Below, piece after piece: positions 50,701-59,825 of a stretch of 64,000 bases of DNA (the first letter of the stretch is position 1; the number at the start of each line of letters is the position of its first letter). The translations under genes were made by a program, and so were the position numbers. Under the pieces are notes generated by a model. The model made no database searches, was not told where the DNA came from, and saw nothing but the letters and a program-made list of their open reading frames with translations. The stretch covers positions 940,629 to 1,004,628 of the forward strand of contig NZ_BMKX01000001.1 in the NCBI RefSeq assembly GCF_014644555.1. Reading direction: 5' to 3'. This stretch comes from Glutamicibacter ardleyensis. GTDB lineage: Bacteria; Actinomycetota; Actinomycetes; Actinomycetales; Micrococcaceae.

Positions 50701-52062
50701 ATGAACATTGCCTTCCGACGCGTCATGACGCTTGGAGTGGCACTGTTAGCAGTGCTGGGCATGGCGACGGCGATGTTCCTCTCGCCGCGCACCTTCACCG
50801 GTGAGCCCGCCGCACATTACCTGAGCGCGAGTGCCACGACCCCCGAGGCCGCACCGGTCACCGTGAAGGATCTGAACCCCGAAGCGCCAATGCCGGACCA
50901 GGCCAAACTCACCGCGCAACTGGACGCGATCCTTGCTACCAAGCCCGATAAAACCTCGTTTAACGCACAAGTGGTCGACGTTGCTAGCGGCCAGGTGCTC
51001 TACGACAAGAATTCGCAGACCCCCGGAACTCCGGCCTCAAGCCTGAAGGTTGCCACCGCGGTGGCGGCCTTGGATACCTTCGGCGGGGATCATCGGTTAG
51101 CGACCAGCGTCTGGTTAGACGGGGACACCTTGGTGCTGCGCGGCGGTGGCGACGTGCTGCTCGGCGATGGTCAATCGAATCCGGCACATCCCAAAGGCTA
51201 TGCGGGGCTGGCAACCTTGGCGGAGCAGACCGCTAAGGAGCTCAAAGCGCGTGGGGTAAGCGAGGTAAAACTTTGGTTAGACGATTCACTGTTCGGCGAC
51301 GCGCAGGTTAATCCGGCCTGGGACAAGTCCTTGTTCACCTCGAACAATATTGGTGACGTGTACCCGATCGCGCACTATGCTGGCCGCGCCACCGAGAGTA
51401 CCCGCTCGGCGTACCAATCAGATGCTGCCCAGCAGGTGCGCAAGGTGTTTAGCGCCGCACTGAGCAAAGAGGTTGGGGTCAGCGAGGGCGGCCGGGGAGC
51501 CTATGGCGGCGGGGAGCAAATCACGCAAGTTCTCTCCGCACCGCTACGTGATCAGACCAAGCACATGCTGCTGGTTTCGGATAATTACCTCACCGAAACC
51601 ATGGGCCGACTTGTTGCGGTGAAAAAAGGGCTAGACCCGAAGCAGGCCGGCTTGGCGGTGCAACAGGTCGCCGAGGCATATGGCGCAACCGGCATATCTT
51701 TGGTGGATGCCAGCGGGCTAGCGGCCAGCAACAAAATTTCACCGGCAGCGTTGACCACCTTATTGCGTGCAGCGGCCACCAGTGGCAAGGCCGAACTGCG
51801 TGAATTGGTGTACTCCTTACCGGTAGCCGGCTACAACGGAACGCTGATGACCCGGCTGGCTTCGGATCAAACTCTAGGTCTGGTCCGTGCCAAAACCGGA
51901 TCCCTATCTGGAGTTGCCACACTGACCGGAATGACACTCACCGAGGACGGGCGGCTCATCGCCTTTAGCATTTTTGCCGCGCAACCTGACGGAGCGTTGG
52001 CACCACATAAGCAAACTATCGACCAGGCAGTCACCGCCCTGCGCGGATGCGGTTGCCGGTAG
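50701..52062 (+). CDS. dacB: D-alanyl-D-alanine carboxypeptidase/endopeptidase (PBP4 type)
   Basis: The protein has 453 residues of the S13 family. An N-terminal membrane segment or signal anchor (MTLGVALLAVLGMATAMFL) exports it. The three penicillin-binding motifs are intact: S113-S-L-K116, SDN in LLVSDNYLTE and KTG in VRAKTGSLSG. It trims or cleaves peptidoglycan peptides at the cell surface. It heads the conserved cluster with the zincin, tilS and hpt genes, the next gene beginning nine bases downstream. Confidence 0.93.
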   Translation: MNIAFRRVMTLGVALLAVLGMATAMFLSPRTFTGEPAAHYLSASATTPEAAPVTVKDLNPEAPMPDQAKLTAQLDAILATKPDKTSFNAQVVDVASGQVLYDKNSQTPGTPASSLKVATAVAALDTFGGDHRLATSVWLDGDTLVLRGGGDVLLGDGQSNPAHPKGYAGLATLAEQTAKELKARGVSEVKLWLDDSLFGDAQVNPAWDKSLFTSNNIGDVYPIAHYAGRATESTRSAYQSDAAQQVRKVFSAALSKEVGVSEGGRGAYGGGEQITQVLSAPLRDQTKHMLLVSDNYLTETMGRLVAVKKGLDPKQAGLAVQQVAEAYGATGISLVDASGLAASNKISPAALTTLLRAAATSGKAELRELVYSLPVAGYNGTLMTRLASDQTLGLVRAKTGSLSGVATLTGMTLTEDGRLIAFSIFAAQPDGALAPHKQTIDQAVTALRGCGCR

Positions 52063-52071
52063 GAGAAAATC

Positions 52072-52995
52072 ATGAGCCAGTTCATCGATTGGGACCTTGC
52101 GGTCGGCACGGCTAAAACCTTGATGCCCGCCGGACCAGCGCTCAGTGCTAAGCAAGCGGCGCGCATCGTCGAGGAGCTGCGTATCGCAGCCGGGCAGGGG
52201 TTGCGCGAGGCGGAGAAAATCTCGAAGCTGACCAGCACCGCGCCCTCACAAACCCTGGTGGTAGACCGTGGCGGTTGGGCTAAGGCGGTCAGCCAGAACT
52301 TCGCAGCGATGCTTCCCGAGCTGCCGCACACCCCCAGCGCGTTACCGCTGATCGCCGGCGCCGAGCTTGGCGCGGTGCTCTCAATTCTGGGCACCCGGGT
52401 GCTTGGCCAGTTTGATCCTTTCGCTGGCCCGAGATTGCTGCTCAACGCCCCAACGATCACACAAATCCGCGGCGAACTGAACCTTAATGCACGCGATTTT
52501 TACCTCTGGATCGCCACCCACGAACAGACTCACCGACTGCAGTTTGAACACGCCCCGTGGATTCCCGTAGTCATGAAGCAGATCCTCGCCGAGGTTTTTG
52601 AACCCCTGGGTGAGAAAACCAACTCAATGAATGACATCGGTGCACGGGTGAAATCCATGCGTAGCGAGGTCGGGGAACTGACCAGCATCATGTCGGTGCT
52701 TGAGGGCCATGCCATGGTCGTGATGAATGATGTCTCCAGCATCGCAAGCATCAAGACCATTCAAAATCGTTTTACCGCCCGCGGTAAAAATCGTTCACCG
52801 TGGGCCACCTGGATTGGCAAGCTGCTGGGCATGGACGCCAAGGCGCGCCAGTATGAGCGCGGCGCGAAGTTCGTGCGCCATCTGGTCGATGAGATCGGGT
52901 ACGCGGAATTTAACACTATTTTCAGCGCCCGGGAACTTTTCCCCAGCTCCGAGGAGCTCGATAACCCGGCGCTCTGGCTGGCCCGTACTCGATGA
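52072..52995 (+). CDS. Zinc-dependent metalloprotease (DUF2342/zincin family)
   Basis: The protein has 307 residues. H150-E151-Q152-T153-H154 in WIATHEQTHRLQFEHAPW is the zinc-binding HExxH core, typical of the DUF2342 family that is called F420-associated in some databases. EGHAMVVMNDV supplies the downstream helix. Its substrate is unknown. It lies between dacB and tilS and overlaps the tilS start by four bases. That order is conserved in actinobacteria (recall). Confidence 0.9.
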   Translation: MSQFIDWDLAVGTAKTLMPAGPALSAKQAARIVEELRIAAGQGLREAEKISKLTSTAPSQTLVVDRGGWAKAVSQNFAAMLPELPHTPSALPLIAGAELGAVLSILGTRVLGQFDPFAGPRLLLNAPTITQIRGELNLNARDFYLWIATHEQTHRLQFEHAPWIPVVMKQILAEVFEPLGEKTNSMNDIGARVKSMRSEVGELTSIMSVLEGHAMVVMNDVSSIASIKTIQNRFTARGKNRSPWATWIGKLLGMDAKARQYERGAKFVRHLVDEIGYAEFNTIFSARELFPSSEELDNPALWLARTR

Positions 52996-53933
52996 GTCGA
53001 CCCATCGATCTGGCCCGCAACCAGATCATCCGACTCGCGGCGCCGCATACGTTGCTGGGCATCTCCGGTGGTGCCGACTCGATGGCCCTGGCGATTGCCG
53101 CTAGTCAACTACTGCGCGATACCCGCTTCGGGGTGGTGATCGTGGATCACGGCCTGCAAGCCGGCAGCGATCGGGTAGCGCAGCATGCCGCGAGCCAATG
53201 CGCCGAACTGGGTTTTACGCAGGTACAGATCAAAACCGTGAGTACCAGCGGTGACGAGGCCTCGGCGCGAACTGCGCGTTATGCCGCCTTCGAACAAGCC
53301 CTGAGCGAATCCGGGGCGCAACGCTTACTGCTGGCACACACCAAGGACGACCAAGCCGAACAGGTGCTCTTAGGAATTCTGCGCGGATCCGGTACTCGGA
53401 CTCTGGCCGGTATTCCGCCGATCCGCGGCCGGTACGCCAGGCCGCTACTGGAACTGACCCGAGCCGACACCGAATCGATCTGTCAGCGGGCTGGAGTCGA
53501 TTATTGGGAAGATCCAAGTAATACAGACACCGCCTATCGACGTAATCACATCCGCCACAAAGTGCTCCCATTTCTGCGTGAGCAGCTTGGTGGGCAGCTG
53601 ACCGAATCACTGGCTCGCACCGCGCGGCTGGCGGCCGCGGATGCCGAGGCGCTGGAGGCGTGGGCGCATCAAGCCTGGGAACAGTCCCGCGGAACACAGG
53701 GTATAAACCTGCAGGTTCTTCAGAGTTTTCCGCCGGCTATTGGCTCGCGGGTACTGCGCCTGGCGGCTGCCGAGGCCGGGGCGCGGAACCTGAGCAGCGA
53801 ACGAACTTCGGCTCTCTGCGCGCTGGCCGGGGTGGGTACGAATAAGTCACGTTCCGCCGGTCCGGTGCAGTTGGACGGGAAAATTAGTGCGTTTCGGCGC
53901 TCGTCGGTGATAGTTTTCACCACCACCAGATGA
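52992..53933 (+). CDS. tilS: tRNA(Ile)-lysidine synthetase
   Basis: The protein has 313 residues. It converts C34 of the minor isoleucine tRNA to lysidine, so AUA is read as isoleucine. The PP-loop is LLGISGGADSMALAIAA (SGGxDS), followed by DHGLQAGSD, LLLAHTKDDQAEQVLLGILRGSG and the arginine/histidine pair in TAYRRNHIRHKVLP. It lacks the extended C-terminal domains of E. coli TilS, as is usual for the shorter actinobacterial form. Upstream of hpt with 66 bases between. Confidence 0.94.
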   Translation: MSRPIDLARNQIIRLAAPHTLLGISGGADSMALAIAASQLLRDTRFGVVIVDHGLQAGSDRVAQHAASQCAELGFTQVQIKTVSTSGDEASARTARYAAFEQALSESGAQRLLLAHTKDDQAEQVLLGILRGSGTRTLAGIPPIRGRYARPLLELTRADTESICQRAGVDYWEDPSNTDTAYRRNHIRHKVLPFLREQLGGQLTESLARTARLAAADAEALEAWAHQAWEQSRGTQGINLQVLQSFPPAIGSRVLRLAAAEAGARNLSSERTSALCALAGVGTNKSRSAGPVQLDGKISAFRRSSVIVFTTTR

Positions 53934-53999
53934 ACAACACTAAACTAAATGTGGCACTCTAGTTGAGTACCCCACCTTTCAAGAATCAGGAGAACCCTC

Positions 54000-54551
54000 G
54001 TGGATTCGAACACTGTCAAGGCCGATCTGGCGCATGTCCTTTATACCAAGGAAGAAATCCAGGCTCGTATCGAAGAGCTGGCAGCACAGATTGATACGGA
54101 TTACGAGGGACGCGACATCCTCGTGGTCGGCGTGCTTAAGGGTGCGGTGATGGTCATGGCTGACCTCGTCCGCGCGCTGAAGTCCCACCTGTCCATGGAC
54201 TGGATGGCGGTCTCCTCCTACGGTTCGGGCACCCAGTCCTCCGGCGTAGTTCGCATCCTTAAGGATCTGGACACCGACCTGATGGGTAAGCACGTGCTGA
54301 TCGTTGAAGACATCATCGACTCGGGTCTGACCCTGTCGTGGTTGAAGGCGAACCTGGAATCCCGTGGCCCAGCCTCGGTAGAAATTTGCACCCTGCTTCG
54401 TAAGCCGGAAGCCGCAAAGGTAGAAATCGACGTGAAGTACGTCGGCATGAACATCCCGAACGAATTTGTGGTTGGTTACGGTCTGGACTACGCGGAAAAG
54501 TACCGCAACCTTGACTGCGTGGGCACCTTGGCTCCGCACATCTACGAGTAG
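54000..54551 (+). CDS. hpt: Hypoxanthine phosphoribosyltransferase
   Basis: The protein has 183 residues from a GTG with AGGAGAA upstream. It salvages hypoxanthine and guanine with PRPP to IMP and GMP. VLIVEDIIDSGLTLSWL is the PRPP-binding loop, VVGVLKGAVMVMADLVRAL the pyrophosphate loop, VSSYGSGTQSSG the flexible loop, and EFVVGYGLDYAEKYRNL the C-terminal purine contact. In actinobacteria, tilS-hpt-ftsH order is standard. Confidence 0.95.
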   Translation: MDSNTVKADLAHVLYTKEEIQARIEELAAQIDTDYEGRDILVVGVLKGAVMVMADLVRALKSHLSMDWMAVSSYGSGTQSSGVVRILKDLDTDLMGKHVLIVEDIIDSGLTLSWLKANLESRGPASVEICTLLRKPEAAKVEIDVKYVGMNIPNEFVVGYGLDYAEKYRNLDCVGTLAPHIYE

Positions 54552-54560
54552 GGAACTTTT

Positions 54561-54599
54561 AACGCCACTTGGGCGTTGAACTGTATCGAAGGTGGCGTT
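54561..54599 (+). promoter_or_regulatory. Alternative hairpins in the ftsH leader
   Basis: AACGCC (54561-54566) can pair with GGCGTT at 54572-54577 (5-base loop) or, extended by two bases to AACGCCAC, with GTGGCGTT at 54592-54599. The two structures are mutually exclusive. They lie between hpt and ftsH; no T-run follows. Confidence 0.45.
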
Positions 54600-54658
54600 G
54601 CCCGGACGCCGGCAGAACGCGTGAGGGGGATGCGGAAGGTACGGGACCTTTCGGATCG

Positions 54659-56584
54659 ATGAAAACTAAGAAGATTTTTAACAGCTGGATCATTTGGGTC
54701 CTGGTCGGTGTGACCGCAATGGTGTTGTTCCTGCCGATGGTATTTGGCAACGGTTCGGCAAGCGTGGATACCTCGGTAGGGCTGAACCAACTTACCAGCG
54801 GTAACGCCACCGAAGCGAAGATCTTCGACGGAGATCAGCGAGTAGACCTGACCCTGCGCGACGCGCTAAACGTCGACGGGGTGGACAAGGGAAAGAAAGT
54901 TTCCTTCTACTACTCCATTCCCCGCGCCGATCAAGTGGTCGACGCGATGAACGAAGCCAAGCTTGCCAAGTTCACCGATCAGCCGGTAGAAAACAACTGG
55001 CTGCTGTCGATGCTCGGCATTATCATCCCCTTTATCCTGATCGCAGGCATCTTCTGGTTCATTCTGGCGCGTAGCCAGGGTGGCGGCTCGAAGGTGATGC
55101 AGTTCGGCAAGTCCAAGGCGAAACTCATCACCAAGGACATGCCACAGGTGACCTTCGTGGACGTGGCCGGCGCGGACGAGGCGGTGGAAGAACTTCACGA
55201 AATTAAGGAGTTCCTCCAAGAGCCTGCGAAGTTCCTGGCCCTGGGCGCGAAGATCCCTAAGGGCGTGCTGCTCTACGGTCCTCCGGGTACCGGTAAAACC
55301 CTGCTCGCCAAGGCTGTAGCCGGCGAAGCGCAGGTCCCGTTCTACTCAATTTCGGGTTCCGACTTTGTTGAAATGTTCGTCGGCGTTGGCGCCTCACGCG
55401 TGCGTGACCTGTTTGAACAGGCTAAGACCAACTCTCCGGCAATTATCTTCGTCGATGAGATCGACGCCGTGGGTCGGCACCGTGGTGCTGGCATCGGCGG
55501 CGGCAACGACGAACGCGAACAGACGCTGAACCAGCTGCTGGTCGAGATGGACGGCTTTGATGCCTCCACCAACGTCATCCTGATCGCCGCGACCAACCGT
55601 CCGGACGTGCTTGATCCGGCGCTGCTGCGCCCGGGACGTTTTGACCGTCAGATCCCGGTGGAAGCACCTGACTTGGCCGGCCGTGAGCAGATTCTGAAGG
55701 TTCACTCGGCGGGCAAGCCAATGGATGAGACCGTGGACATGCATGCGGTAGCGAAGAAGACCCCGGGCTACACCGGTGCCGACTTGGCCAACGTACTGAA
55801 CGAAGCGGCGCTGTTGACCGCCCGTTCGAACGCAAACTTGATTGATGACCGTGCGCTGGACGAAGCGATCGACCGCGTCATGGCCGGACCGCAGAAGCGT
55901 ACCCGCCTGATGGACGAGCACGAACGTAAGGTCACCGCCTATCACGAGGGTGGCCACGCGCTCGTCGCCGCGGCGATGAACCAGACCGCACCGGTCACCA
56001 AGATCACCATCTTGCCGCGTGGCCGCGCACTGGGTTACACCATGGTGGTTCCGGAATCCGATAAGTATTCGGTGACCCGTAACGAACTGCTGGACCAGAT
56101 GGCTTACGCCATGGGTGGCCGCGTCGCCGAGGAGATCGTCTTCCACGATCCATCCACCGGCGCGTCCAACGATATCGAGAAGGCTACCGATACCGCCCGC
56201 AAGATGGTCACCGAGTACGGCATGAGCGAGAAGGTTGGCGCGGTGCGCTTGGCTTCCTCGGCGGCCGCACAGGGCATGGGTACGGCCACCCGCGAGTTCT
56301 CCGACGAGATGGCCCACCTGGTGGACGAGGAGGTGCGTGCGCTCATCGAGCAGGCGCACGACGACGCATACGCGGCGTTGACCGCCAACCGTCACGTGCT
56401 GGACCGTTTGGCCTTGGCTTTGCTGGAGCGCGAAACGCTGAACCAGAAAGAAATCGCGGATCTGTTCGTCGACCTGGTTAAGCGCGATAAGCGTGAGGTT
56501 TGGTTGAGCAATGATGCGCGTCCGGTCCACGAAGAAGGACCGATATTAAGCCCAAAGGAGCGCGCGGCGCAGTCAACCGACTAG
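54659..56584 (+). CDS. ftsH: ATP-dependent zinc metalloprotease FtsH
   Basis: The protein has 641 residues from the ATG at 54659; an in-frame ATG 30 codons earlier overlaps the leader hairpin and is disfavoured. Two N-terminal membrane helices ([19 protein letters not shown] and [23 protein letters not shown]) flank an extracytoplasmic segment. The AAA+ domain has [12 protein letters not shown] near residue 205, [11 protein letters not shown] and the RPGRFDRQ second region. The zinc site is HEGGH near 428. It degrades misfolded and regulatory membrane proteins. folE starts 11 bases downstream. Confidence 0.96.
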   Translation: MKTKKIFNSWIIWVLVGVTAMVLFLPMVFGNGSASVDTSVGLNQLTSGNATEAKIFDGDQRVDLTLRDALNVDGVDKGKKVSFYYSIPRADQVVDAMNEAKLAKFTDQPVENNWLLSMLGIIIPFILIAGIFWFILARSQGGGSKVMQFGKSKAKLITKDMPQVTFVDVAGADEAVEELHEIKEFLQEPAKFLALGAKIPKGVLLYGPPGTGKTLLAKAVAGEAQVPFYSISGSDFVEMFVGVGASRVRDLFEQAKTNSPAIIFVDEIDAVGRHRGAGIGGGNDEREQTLNQLLVEMDGFDASTNVILIAATNRPDVLDPALLRPGRFDRQIPVEAPDLAGREQILKVHSAGKPMDETVDMHAVAKKTPGYTGADLANVLNEAALLTARSNANLIDDRALDEAIDRVMAGPQKRTRLMDEHERKVTAYHEGGHALVAAAMNQTAPVTKITILPRGRALGYTMVVPESDKYSVTRNELLDQMAYAMGGRVAEEIVFHDPSTGASNDIEKATDTARKMVTEYGMSEKVGAVRLASSAAAQGMGTATREFSDEMAHLVDEEVRALIEQAHDDAYAALTANRHVLDRLALALLERETLNQKEIADLFVDLVKRDKREVWLSNDARPVHEEGPILSPKERAAQSTD

Positions 56585-56594
56585 TATCGAAGTC

Positions 56595-57173
56595 GTGATT
56601 GAAGAGACGAAGATCGACCAGCCGCGTATCGCCGCCGCGGTCCGCGAAATCCTTGAAGCCATTGGCGAAGATCCGGACCGTGACGGTTTGCTCGATACCC
56701 CCAAGCGGGTAGCGAAGGCCTACGCAGAATTTTTTGCCGGTTTGCATCAGGACGCCGCCGAGCACCTGTCCACCACCTTTGACATCGAACATGATGAGAT
56801 GGTGTTGGTGAAGGACATCGCGTTCTACTCCACCTGCGAGCACCACCTGGTGCCGTTTTACGGGACCGCGCATATTGGTTACATTCCGGGCAAGGGTGGC
56901 AAGGTCACCGGGCTCAGTAAGTTGGCGCGCCTGGTCGAGGTCTTCGCCCGCCGCCCACAGGTCCAAGAACGTTTGACCACACAAATCGTTGACGCGCTGG
57001 TAGAACATCTGGAACCCTCCGGCGCGATCGTCGTGATCGAATGTGAGCATATGTGCATGTCGATGCGCGGGGTACGCAAGCCCGGTGCGAAGACGGTCAC
57101 CAGTGCGGTGCGCGGCCAGCTGCGTGAAACCGCGACGCGTGCCGAAGCCATGAGCCTAATCCTCGGAAGGTAA
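56595..57173 (+). CDS. folE: GTP cyclohydrolase I
   Basis: The protein has 192 residues from a GTG. It opens GTP to dihydroneopterin triphosphate, the first step to folate. [40 protein letters not shown] (zinc cysteine and histidines), [23 protein letters not shown] and [17 protein letters not shown] (second zinc cysteine) are all canonical. First of a folE-folP-folBK run with very short gaps. Confidence 0.96.
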   Translation: MIEETKIDQPRIAAAVREILEAIGEDPDRDGLLDTPKRVAKAYAEFFAGLHQDAAEHLSTTFDIEHDEMVLVKDIAFYSTCEHHLVPFYGTAHIGYIPGKGGKVTGLSKLARLVEVFARRPQVQERLTTQIVDALVEHLEPSGAIVVIECEHMCMSMRGVRKPGAKTVTSAVRGQLRETATRAEAMSLILGR

Positions 57174-57178
57174 AACCT

Positions 57179-58081
57179 ATGTCACTTGGAGCTATCCCGG
57201 GCACCGGCCCGAACACCAGCCCGTTGTCCGTGGTCCGTAAGTCGAAGCGCAAAACCTTCGCCGAGCTGCCCACCGGGCGTACCTTGGTGATGGGAATCTT
57301 AAATGTCACCGAGGATTCTTTCTCCGATGGCGGGCAGTATCTGGCCATCGACAAGGCGCTGGATCACGGTCTGAAGCTGCTCTACGCCGGAGCGGACATT
57401 ATCGACGTCGGCGGTGAATCCACCCGCCCCGGAGCCAAGGATGTTGATCCAGCTCTGGAGCAGGCGCGGATCATTCCGGTCATCGAGGCGTTGGCCAAAG
57501 CCGGTGCGGTGATTTCCGTGGACACCATGCACGTATCTACCGCCCGCGCGGCAATTACGGCCGGCGCACACCTGATTAACGACGTTTCCGGGCTGACCTA
57601 TGAAGCGGGTATGGCCGAACTGATCGCAGAAACCGGTGTCCCCTACGTACTCATGCACCGTCGCGGTACCGCCGCGGATATGGTGCGCCAGGCGAACTAC
57701 ACCGACGTGGTCACCGAGGTGGTGGCCGAACTACGTACCCTGCGCGACGAATTTGTGGCCAAGGGCGTCAAGCCAGAACAGCTGATCATCGATCCCGGAC
57801 TGGGCTTCGCCAAGGATGCGGCGCATAACTGGGCGTTGCTGGCGAATCTGGCGGCGGTCGAAGAACTAGGTCACCGCGTGCTGGTGGGCACCAGCCGCAA
57901 GCGTTTCCTCGGCGAACTGCTGGCCGACGGTGGCACCCCGCGCGAACCACTAGGACGCGATGGAGCCACCGCGGCTACCACCGCACTGGCAGCCCGCGAC
58001 GGCGTCTGGGCGGTGCGCGTGCACGATGTGGCGGGCAGCCGCGACGCGCTGGAAGTCGTGAAGGCTTATGGATCGAATTAG
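57179..58081 (+). CDS. folP: Dihydropteroate synthase
   Basis: The protein has 300 residues (GGAAGG before the ATG). It joins 4-aminobenzoate to the pterin; the sulfonamide target. VMGILNVTEDSFSDGGQYLA and GADIIDVGGESTRPGAKDVD are the two PROSITE-type signatures. ISVDTMHVSTARAA and LIIDPGLGFAKDAAHNWALL hold further substrate residues. About 20 extra N-terminal residues precede the TIM barrel. It overlaps folBK by 14 bases. Confidence 0.95.
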   Translation: MSLGAIPGTGPNTSPLSVVRKSKRKTFAELPTGRTLVMGILNVTEDSFSDGGQYLAIDKALDHGLKLLYAGADIIDVGGESTRPGAKDVDPALEQARIIPVIEALAKAGAVISVDTMHVSTARAAITAGAHLINDVSGLTYEAGMAELIAETGVPYVLMHRRGTAADMVRQANYTDVVTEVVAELRTLRDEFVAKGVKPEQLIIDPGLGFAKDAAHNWALLANLAAVEELGHRVLVGTSRKRFLGELLADGGTPREPLGRDGATAATTALAARDGVWAVRVHDVAGSRDALEVVKAYGSN

Positions 58082-58901
58082 TATCGACGGAATTTGCGCC
58101 ACCGGCTATCACGGAGTCTTCGACTTCGAGAAGCGCGAGGGTCAAGAATTCCGCATCGACGTCGTGCTCCACGTGGACATCACCCGCGCCGCGCTCAGCG
58201 ACAATGTTGTTGACACCGTGGACTACGGGGCGGTGAGCCAGCTGGTTGTCGAGCAGATTAAGGCCGGGCCCTGGGATCTCATTGAAAAGCTCGGATTGCA
58301 GATAGCAGATGCAATTTTGGGCACCTGGCCCACGGTGGCAACCGTGGATGTGGTGGTGCACAAACCACAAGCGCCGATCCCGGTGCCTTTCTCAGACGTG
58401 TCCATCGCCTTGACTCGCCACCAGCAGTTGCACACCGCGATTATTGCGCTGGGCGCTAACCTCGGCGATAGCCAAGGCACCCTGCGCGCGGCGATCGCCG
58501 AACTTGCCGAGCATGTTCAGGTGTTGCAAACCTCCCCGGTGGCGATCACCAAACCCGTGGGTGGACCACCGGATCAGCCCGATTACACCAATCAGGTCAT
58601 CAAGGTGCGCACCACCCTGGGGCCTCACGAACTACTGGATTTAGCTCAGCGTATCGAAGCGAATCATCACCGTACCCGCCAGGTGCGCTGGGAAGCGCGC
58701 ACCTTGGATTTGGACTTGATCACCTACGATCAGCTTGAACTAGATGATGAGCGCTTGACCTTACCTCACCCGCGGGCGCATATTCGCGGATTTGTGCTGG
58801 CCCCGTGGAGCTGGATGGACGCCGATGCGGTACTGCACGGACAGCTGGTTTCCCGGCTCGCGCAGTCAGCCGCTGATACCAAGGACATCATCAGGCTATG
58901 A
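58068..58901 (+). CDS. folK: Bifunctional FolB-FolK: dihydroneopterin aldolase and HPPK
   Basis: The protein has 277 residues. Residues 1 to about 120 are dihydroneopterin aldolase (ISIDGICATGYHGVFDFEKREGQEFRIDVVLHVD; DTVDYGAVSQLV). Residues 121-277 are HPPK (AIIALGANLGDSQGTLRAAIAEL; NQVIKVRTTLGPHELLDLAQRIE; RWEARTLDLDLITYD with the DLDLI metal motif; PHPRAHIRGFVLAPW). The fusion supplies two consecutive steps between folE and folP products. It overlaps the DUF3180 gene by four bases. Confidence 0.95.
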   Translation: MDRISIDGICATGYHGVFDFEKREGQEFRIDVVLHVDITRAALSDNVVDTVDYGAVSQLVVEQIKAGPWDLIEKLGLQIADAILGTWPTVATVDVVVHKPQAPIPVPFSDVSIALTRHQQLHTAIIALGANLGDSQGTLRAAIAELAEHVQVLQTSPVAITKPVGGPPDQPDYTNQVIKVRTTLGPHELLDLAQRIEANHHRTRQVRWEARTLDLDLITYDQLELDDERLTLPHPRAHIRGFVLAPWSWMDADAVLHGQLVSRLAQSAADTKDIIRL

Positions 58902-59359
58902 ACCGGCTTAAGTTGCGCACGCTGATCTGGTGCATGCTGCTTGGCGGCGTGCTGGGCTGGGTAACGTTACGCCTGCTCACGGCCGCGGGCAGATTCTCCC
59001 CGGTGCTGGACTACACGGCACTGTTTTCCCTCGGGGCGGTGTGCGCGGTCATTCTTTTTCTGGGTATTCGGGTCAAACGCTCAACGCTGGGCCGATCACA
59101 TATTGATCCGATAGCCGCCGCACGTACCCTAGTGCTCGCACAGGCCGCAGCCTATGCCGGCGCATTAATAACAGGCTGGCACCTGGCCCCGCTGATTACC
59201 TTAGTATTCGTTTCCGGACCTAGCCCCACGCTGACTCGTGCGCTGGTGCTCGCCGGATCGGGGATACTGATGGTGATCATCGGCTACATCGTTCAGCACC
59301 TTTGCAAACTACCGCCCGAGGACACCGATGAAAACACCGATGGAATCGTTACCGAATAA
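58898..59359 (+). CDS. DUF3180 membrane protein
   Basis: The protein has 153 residues and four hydrophobic segments: LRTLIWCMLLGGVLGWVTLRLL, YTALFSLGAVCAVILFLGI, LAQAAAYAGALITGWHLAPLITLV and ALVLAGSGILMVIIGYIVQHLC. It matches the DUF3180 pattern found after folK in actinobacteria. Function unknown. It overlaps folBK upstream and the PH-domain gene downstream by 32 bases. Confidence 0.88.
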   Translation: MNRLKLRTLIWCMLLGGVLGWVTLRLLTAAGRFSPVLDYTALFSLGAVCAVILFLGIRVKRSTLGRSHIDPIAAARTLVLAQAAAYAGALITGWHLAPLITLVFVSGPSPTLTRALVLAGSGILMVIIGYIVQHLCKLPPEDTDENTDGIVTE

Positions 59360-59825
59360 TTTCACTGCGGTAGACCCCGACTACTTTAAGGTCAAGCTGG
59401 TCAACTGGTCGATCCAGAGCAGCTGCTACCTGTTGGTCGCGCTACTGCCGCTAATCCTGCGACTGTTCGGCCTCCCAGCGCCCTGGTGGCTGGTGATCGT
59501 GCCCCCGGTACTCGTCATCGGAATTGCCCTGCTGGTTTTGCGCATCCTGCGCCGTCAGGTTCGCGCCCTCGGTTACCAAGAACGAACCGAGGATCTAGTG
59601 GTGCGCTCCGGAGTGCTGTGGCGCAAACAACTGGTCATTCCCTATGGGCGGATGCAATATGTGGAAGTGACCTCTGGCCCGGTGGAACGCCGTTACGGTC
59701 TGTGTAAGCTGACGCTGAATACCGCAGCCGGCGCGGCCACCGCGGTTATCCCGGGGCTGCGGGCGGAAACCGGTGAAGAGCTTCGTGAACGATTGGTCGC
59801 GGCCGGCGAGGCGAACCAGCTATGA
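59328..59825 (+). CDS. YdbS-like bacterial PH-domain membrane protein
   Basis: The protein has 165 residues. Two membrane helices (SSCYLLVALLPLILRLFGL and WWLVIVPPVLVIGIALLVLRIL) are followed by a bPH2 domain with RTEDLVVRSGVLWRKQLVIPYGRMQYVEVTSGPVERRYGLCKLTLNTAAG. The start at 59328 has GAGG five bases upstream; 59340 is an alternative. It is the small partner of the YdbT-like protein that follows, with overlapping stop and start. Biological role is not established. Confidence 0.85.
   Translation: MKTPMESLPNNFTAVDPDYFKVKLVNWSIQSSCYLLVALLPLILRLFGLPAPWWLVIVPPVLVIGIALLVLRILRRQVRALGYQERTEDLVVRSGVLWRKQLVIPYGRMQYVEVTSGPVERRYGLCKLTLNTAAGAATAVIPGLRAETGEELRERLVAAGEANQL

Noticed and set aside
55394..56530. 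Long open frame antisense to ftsH
   Set aside because: The plus-strand protein has all FtsH motifs; the antisense product is histidine/arginine-rich shadow sequence.
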